A program made the position numbers and the translations under genes. This document shows, in pieces, positions 43,304 to 46,835 of a stretch of 46,835 nucleotides of DNA. Position 1 is the stretch's first letter. The number at the start of each line of letters is the position of its first letter. Location of the stretch: assembly GCA_016208165.1 (NCBI GenBank), contig JACQYL010000003.1, positions 1-46,835 on the forward strand, given 5' to 3'. The notes below the pieces were generated by a model. That model had not been told where the DNA came from and ran no database searches. It was given only the letters and a program-made list of their open reading frames with translations. Origin of the DNA: Deltaproteobacteria bacterium. GTDB taxonomy: Bacteria > Desulfobacterota > Desulfarculia > JACQYL01.

Positions 43304-45343
43304 ATGGCGCGACAAATTCCTCTAACGTGGTTCATAAGAGCGCTCTTGGCGCTCTTCCTAATTGGTCCGTCCCCCGCCCGGGCGGCCTTGCCTTCCGACC
43401 AACTGGTCCGGATGCTCCGGTCCATAGACGGACTGACCGAAGCGGAAATCGGACAGTTCTCGAATGCGCTCCTCAACGCCTTTGCTAAAGAGGTCGCAGA
43501 GGGAAAATCGATGTCCGCCGAGTTCGTCGATATTGTAAAGTCCGTGGTGGAAACCGGCCGTTTTAACGAGGTGGAGCCCGAACGGGTGGCTTCGTGCGCG
43601 TACAAGGTCTACCAAGCGCGACAAATGGGCAGTCCGGAGACGGAACTCATCGACCTGTCCGAAGTACTCTTCGTGCAGCCGGACGTCGGTTTGCCCGAAC
43701 TGATGGCCGCATCAAAGGCGTTGAATCTTTTCAGGCTGTCCACCGTTCCCGAAGAAATCTACATGGAAGTGGTCTACCACGCATTGGAACGTTACTGGAG
43801 GCCCCAGGAATTGGAGCAGGTTTCCCAGGGCTTGATCTATGCCGTGAGGAACGGACTAACGCCGCGAAGGATCGCTTTGGCCTTGATCATCCGGGTGGAC
43901 CAGGGTCTCGGTGACGTGCCCCCTCCCAAAATGGTCGAGGAGGAAATCGATTACGTTCGATCCCTTGAACCTCACCTATGGAGGGGCGGCGACCGTGCCG
44001 AGGGTTCGACCCTCTCCGCGTGGGAGCTTCAGGAAAAGAGGCGGCAGGAGGCGGCGTACCAAGGAATGGACAGGGCCATAGCCGCGGAAGTTCCGGAGCA
44101 GGTGGCTCAGGAACTGGCCTATGTAGCTTTGGAACGTAACTGGTCCATACCGGAGATGCAGTCTGTATTCGAGGGCATGATTCGCGGACAGGGCATCGGG
44201 CTGACACCCGAAAAACTGGCCATTGCCATGATCATTCGAGTGGACCAAGGCTTGAAAGACGTCCCGCCGGCAACCATGGTGGACCAGGAAATCGCTTTTG
44301 TAAGCGGAATCGAGGCGGACAAACTGGCGACACTGAAAAAAGCGCGCGCAGAAGCTGACGCTCGCGGGGAACAGGAACTCCTGGAGTCCCGTCGGCTCCG
44401 GGAAGACGCCGAGCGTAAGGCGGAGGAAGAACGCCGCCTGCAGCTTCAATTAGACCGGCTACGACAGGAGCAGGAGCAGAAGAAAATAGAAGCCGAGCTT
44501 CAACAGGTGCAGGAGGGAAAAAGAAGACAGGAGGAGGAACAGGACCGGATCCGAATCCAGCAGGAACTGGAAGCCAAGCGTCAACTGGAACTCGTGGAAG
44601 CTCGCAGGCGGCAGGAAGAGGCGGAACGTAAGGGCCTGGAAGAACTCGAAAAACAACAGGAAGCGGAACGACTGAGGCTCGCGGAAGAGCGCAGAATCCG
44701 GGAAGAGGAACAGAAGAAACGCGTGGAAGAGCAAAACAGACAGGAAGAGGAACGGAAGAAAAAGGAGGACGAACGGATTCAGGCGGCACGGGTCCTCGAA
44801 CAGCAGGAAAAACGGATTCGGGAACAGATCGAACAGATCCGGGCGGATAAAGAAAGGGTGGCGATCGAAGCCCAAACGGCTCGGAGCAAGGCCATGATTT
44901 CCGTGAAACTCAAGCCTTTTGCCGCCCAACAGGGTAAAGCCGTTGGCGCCGCTTCAGCCCAGCTCATCCGCACTTCCGTAAAAACCTTCATAGATCCGCC
45001 TCCCTCCACACCCTACCGGTGGGGGGGCACCAGCCGGAAAGGCGTCGACTGCTCCGGTTTCACCCAGATCGTCTTCAAAGAACAGGAGATACGGATTCCA
45101 AGAGTCTCAGGCGAACAAGCCTCCGTTGGGAGACCCATCGCTACAGAGAAGCTCAAATTTGGAGATCTTGTGTTCTTCAACAAGACGGGCAGAGGTAAGA
45201 TTTCGCATGTAGGAATGTATTATGGTAATGGAACCTTTGCACACTCCTCTTGCAGCCAAGGGGTAACCATCAGTAAGTTCTTCGATAACACGTACTTCTG
45301 GAAACGATACGTGCGCGCAACACGAATCACCGACATACAATAG
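43304..45343 (+). CDS. Secreted NlpC/P60 peptidase with duplicated helical domain and long coiled coil
   Basis: This 679-residue exported protein has a signal peptide (cleavage near residue 27), an unrecognised helical region with an internal duplication (148-222 and 263-336; both contain L-A-I/L-I-I-R-V-D-Q-G-L), a very charged coiled coil of Glu/Arg/Lys/Gln repeats (about 345-560) and an NlpC/P60 domain. The catalytic triad is visible: Cys583 in V-D-C-S-G-F, His635 in S-H-V-G-M-Y and His647. Such enzymes cut peptidoglycan stem peptides. The coiled coil resembles TolA-type spanning rods and could hold the enzyme away from the membrane. ATG 43304 is chosen because it begins the signal peptide. 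Confidence 0.88.
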   Translation: MARQIPLTWFIRALLALFLIGPSPARAALPSDQLVRMLRSIDGLTEAEIGQFSNALLNAFAKEVAEGKSMSAEFVDIVKSVVETGRFNEVEPERVASCAYKVYQARQMGSPETELIDLSEVLFVQPDVGLPELMAASKALNLFRLSTVPEEIYMEVVYHALERYWRPQELEQVSQGLIYAVRNGLTPRRIALALIIRVDQGLGDVPPPKMVEEEIDYVRSLEPHLWRGGDRAEGSTLSAWELQEKRRQEAAYQGMDRAIAAEVPEQVAQELAYVALERNWSIPEMQSVFEGMIRGQGIGLTPEKLAIAMIIRVDQGLKDVPPATMVDQEIAFVSGIEADKLATLKKARAEADARGEQELLESRRLREDAERKAEEERRLQLQLDRLRQEQEQKKIEAELQQVQEGKRRQEEEQDRIRIQQELEAKRQLELVEARRRQEEAERKGLEELEKQQEAERLRLAEERRIREEEQKKRVEEQNRQEEERKKKEDERIQAARVLEQQEKRIREQIEQIRADKERVAIEAQTARSKAMISVKLKPFAAQQGKAVGAASAQLIRTSVKTFIDPPPSTPYRWGGTSRKGVDCSGFTQIVFKEQEIRIPRVSGEQASVGRPIATEKLKFGDLVFFNKTGRGKISHVGMYYGNGTFAHSSCSQGVTISKFFDNTYFWKRYVRATRITDIQ

Positions 45344-45481
45344 AGAGTCGTCCCTTGTTACGGACAAAAAACAGACATGATTCTTTCCAGGCCTTTTGTG
45401 ACCGGGAGATGTTGCAGGTTCAGCAAAGCCGGTGCGGCGCTTTTAATGACGGTCTACTTTCCGGACGCGTCATCCATGGTT

Positions 45482-45500
45482 CCTGCCGGCGCCCGGCAGG
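45482..45500. repeat. Perfect 7-bp hairpin
   Basis: CCTGCCG and CGGCAGG enclose a five-base loop between the NlpC/P60 and flavodiiron genes. No U-tract follows, so it is at most a weak rho-independent signal. Confidence 0.4.
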
Positions 45501-45544
45501 GCATTTCCCGCCGTTACTGCGGAAGATAGGGAGGAGCACCAAGT

Positions 45545-46729
45545 ATGGAGCCTGTTGAGCTGGCGCCGGGAGTGTATTGGGTAGGCGCTGTCGATGCCGA
45601 TGTGCGGGACTTCCACGGATACACCACGGATCGGGGCGCCACCTACAACGCGTATCTCGTACAGGGAGAAAAAACCGCTCTGGTGGACACCGTACGGGAA
45701 CCGTTTTTCGGGGAAATGCTGGGCCGGATCAAAGCGATCCTGGACCCCGCCAAAATCGATCACGTTGTGGTCAACCACGTGGAAATGGACCACTCGGGCG
45801 CACTTCCGCTGCTCCTGAAGCAAGCTCCCCATGCGAGCGTGACGGCTACCGGGGAAGGAGCCAAGGCGTTGCACTTCCACTATCGCTCGGACTGGCCCGT
45901 CCGGGAAGTGCAGACCGGGAACACGCTCTCTCTGGGCGGCAAGACCCTCGAGTTCATCGAAGCCGCCATGCTGCACTGGCCCGACAGCATGGCAACCTTT
46001 GTCCGGGAAGACGGCATATTGCTGTCGAACGACGCTTTCGGGCAGCACTATGCCAGTACTGAGCGATTCGACGACGAGGTGTCGATCGAGGTCATTATGG
46101 ACGAGGCGGCCAAGTATTTCGCCAACATCCTGTGGCCCCTGAGCGCATTGATTCCAGGCCTTTTGGGGGAACTCGAGGCCCACGACATCGAGCCCCGAAT
46201 GATCGCCCCGAGCCACGGCGTTATCTGGCGCTCCCACCCGGACCTTATCGTACGGCGCTACAAAAATTGGTGTAAAGGCTTGGCCGAGGACCGTGTGCTG
46301 ATCGTTTACGACAGCATGTGGGGCAGCACCGAGTCCATGGCCCACGCGCTGGCGGAAAGCCTTGCCCAAAAAGGGGTGGATACCAGGCTTGTCCATGCGC
46401 GAAAAACACACTACAGCGATATCGCGAAAGAAGTTCTGTTCGCCAAAATCCTGGCTGTGGGATCTCCCACCATCAACGGCGGCATCTTCCCGTCGGTGGC
46501 CCAGTTCCTGAGCTACCTCAAGGGGCTTCAGCCCGTAAAGAAGAAAGGCGTGGTTTTCGGCTCCTTCGGCTGGAGCGGCGAGGCCATTCCCTCCATGAAC
46601 GCCGAGCTCGAGGCCGCGGGTATCGAACTCCTGGATCCGGGCTTGGGGGTTACCTATGTGCCGGGTAAGGATGACCTCGAGAGCTGCCGCAAGCTGGGCA
46701 ACAGAGTCGCCGCGGCTATGCGGTCGTAA
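45545..46729 (+). CDS. Flavodiiron protein (FprA/ROO type O2 reductase)
   Basis: This 394-residue protein joins a metallo-beta-lactamase-type diiron domain (1-245) to a flavodoxin domain (about 250-394, V-Y-D-S-M-W-G-S-T-E). All usual diiron ligands are present: His78, Glu80, Asp82, His83, His144, Asp163 and His224. Such proteins reduce O2 to water, or NO to N2O, in the cytoplasm of anaerobes with electrons from rubredoxin. GGAGG precedes the ATG by about ten bases. No rubredoxin gene is adjacent. It fits the oxygen-defence theme of the region. Confidence 0.95.
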   Translation: MEPVELAPGVYWVGAVDADVRDFHGYTTDRGATYNAYLVQGEKTALVDTVREPFFGEMLGRIKAILDPAKIDHVVVNHVEMDHSGALPLLLKQAPHASVTATGEGAKALHFHYRSDWPVREVQTGNTLSLGGKTLEFIEAAMLHWPDSMATFVREDGILLSNDAFGQHYASTERFDDEVSIEVIMDEAAKYFANILWPLSALIPGLLGELEAHDIEPRMIAPSHGVIWRSHPDLIVRRYKNWCKGLAEDRVLIVYDSMWGSTESMAHALAESLAQKGVDTRLVHARKTHYSDIAKEVLFAKILAVGSPTINGGIFPSVAQFLSYLKGLQPVKKKGVVFGSFGWSGEAIPSMNAELEAAGIELLDPGLGVTYVPGKDDLESCRKLGNRVAAAMRS

Positions 46730-46804
46730 ACGATGGGCAAGGGACGTTAATCCACTGCAGAGGATGGAACATAGGGGGCGACGGCCCACAGAGAGAACGA
46801 ATTG

Positions 46805-46822
46805 AAAAAAAAAAAAAAAAAA
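46805..46822. repeat. Homopolymer of 18 A
   Basis: A run of 18 consecutive A lies 13 bases from the end of the window. No other homopolymer of this length is in the sequence. It could be a true slippery tract or an assembly artefact at the contig end. Confidence 0.9.
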
Positions 46823-46835
46823 GGGCATCTCCGAT

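Noticed and set aside
45470-46828. A 452-codon open frame on the minus strand
   Set aside because: It lies antisense to the flavodiiron gene, whose ligands and codon pattern are clear; the antisense protein has no recognisable domain.
1-46835. CRISPR arrays, rRNA, tRNA and intact insertion sequences
   Set aside because: I scanned the gaps by eye and found no regular direct repeats with spacers, no tRNA cloverleaf and no transposase.

Overview
The window looks like a chromosomal stretch of a GC-rich anaerobic or microaerophilic bacterium, most likely a Desulfobacterota (deltaproteobacterial) lineage. This rests on family resemblance only: multi-PAS hybrid kinases starting with a KKPTYEELEKRV-type leader, sigma-54 control, a two-CW cysteine kinase, V4R sensor proteins, an electron-bifurcating-type ETF with a ferredoxin head, a flavodiiron protein and a c-heme-bearing bd-family oxidase. 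No rRNA, tRNA, CRISPR array or intact transposon was recognised.

Layout. 1-3.1 kb: hairpin repeats, a BrnT/BrnA toxin-antitoxin pair behind a palindromic promoter, a secreted beta-sandwich protein and a MaoC-like hydratase. 3.2-6.7 kb: a hybrid histidine kinase, and upstream of it a good sigma-54 promoter with a triple half-site enhancer that seems to drive a short terminated transcript (candidate sRNA). 6.7-10.3 kb: a redox operon (MASE3 kinase, ferric-reductase-like flavocytochrome, cytochrome c). 10.5-15.3 kb: debris (MgtE and VOC fragments, each next to an inverted repeat) around an M6-like metalloprotease lipoprotein and a PhoD phosphatase. The protease frame is interrupted by one in-frame UGA followed at the right distance by a SECIS-like hairpin.

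15.5-22.1 kb: a signalling unit of PAS/zinc-motif membrane protein, hybrid kinase, NtrC-type activator and chemoreceptor, with sigma-54 promoters in front of the first and last genes and an inverted repeat in enhancer position before the chemoreceptor. 22.2-27.3 kb (minus strand): two V4R-like proteins, a two-CW/PAS/GAF kinase and a NarL-type regulator whose C-terminus appears frameshifted, then an amidohydrolase. 27.3-30.3 kb (minus strand): a tight operon of ACT-domain protein, AsnS and two Nudix hydrolases. 30.4-33.6 kb: EtfB, ferredoxin-EtfA and an acyl-CoA dehydrogenase lacking the usual catalytic Glu. 33.6-35.5 kb: mostly non-coding, with a 33-residue membrane ORF and a protein carrying a repeated ILNAxRYxW motif.

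35.5-39.3 kb: two CydA-type subunits, each with a C-terminal heme-c motif, plus two small membrane proteins, forming a candidate cytochrome-c-linked bd-family oxidase. 39.4-42.8 kb (minus strand): a universal stress protein fused to a PCP_red-like domain, a small protein, an ABC ATPase and permease in overlapping order, and a small four-helix membrane protein. 43.3-46.7 kb: a large secreted NlpC/P60 protein and a flavodiiron O2 reductase. Oxygen handling (bd-like oxidase, flavodiiron protein) and sensory control (four histidine kinases) dominate the window.
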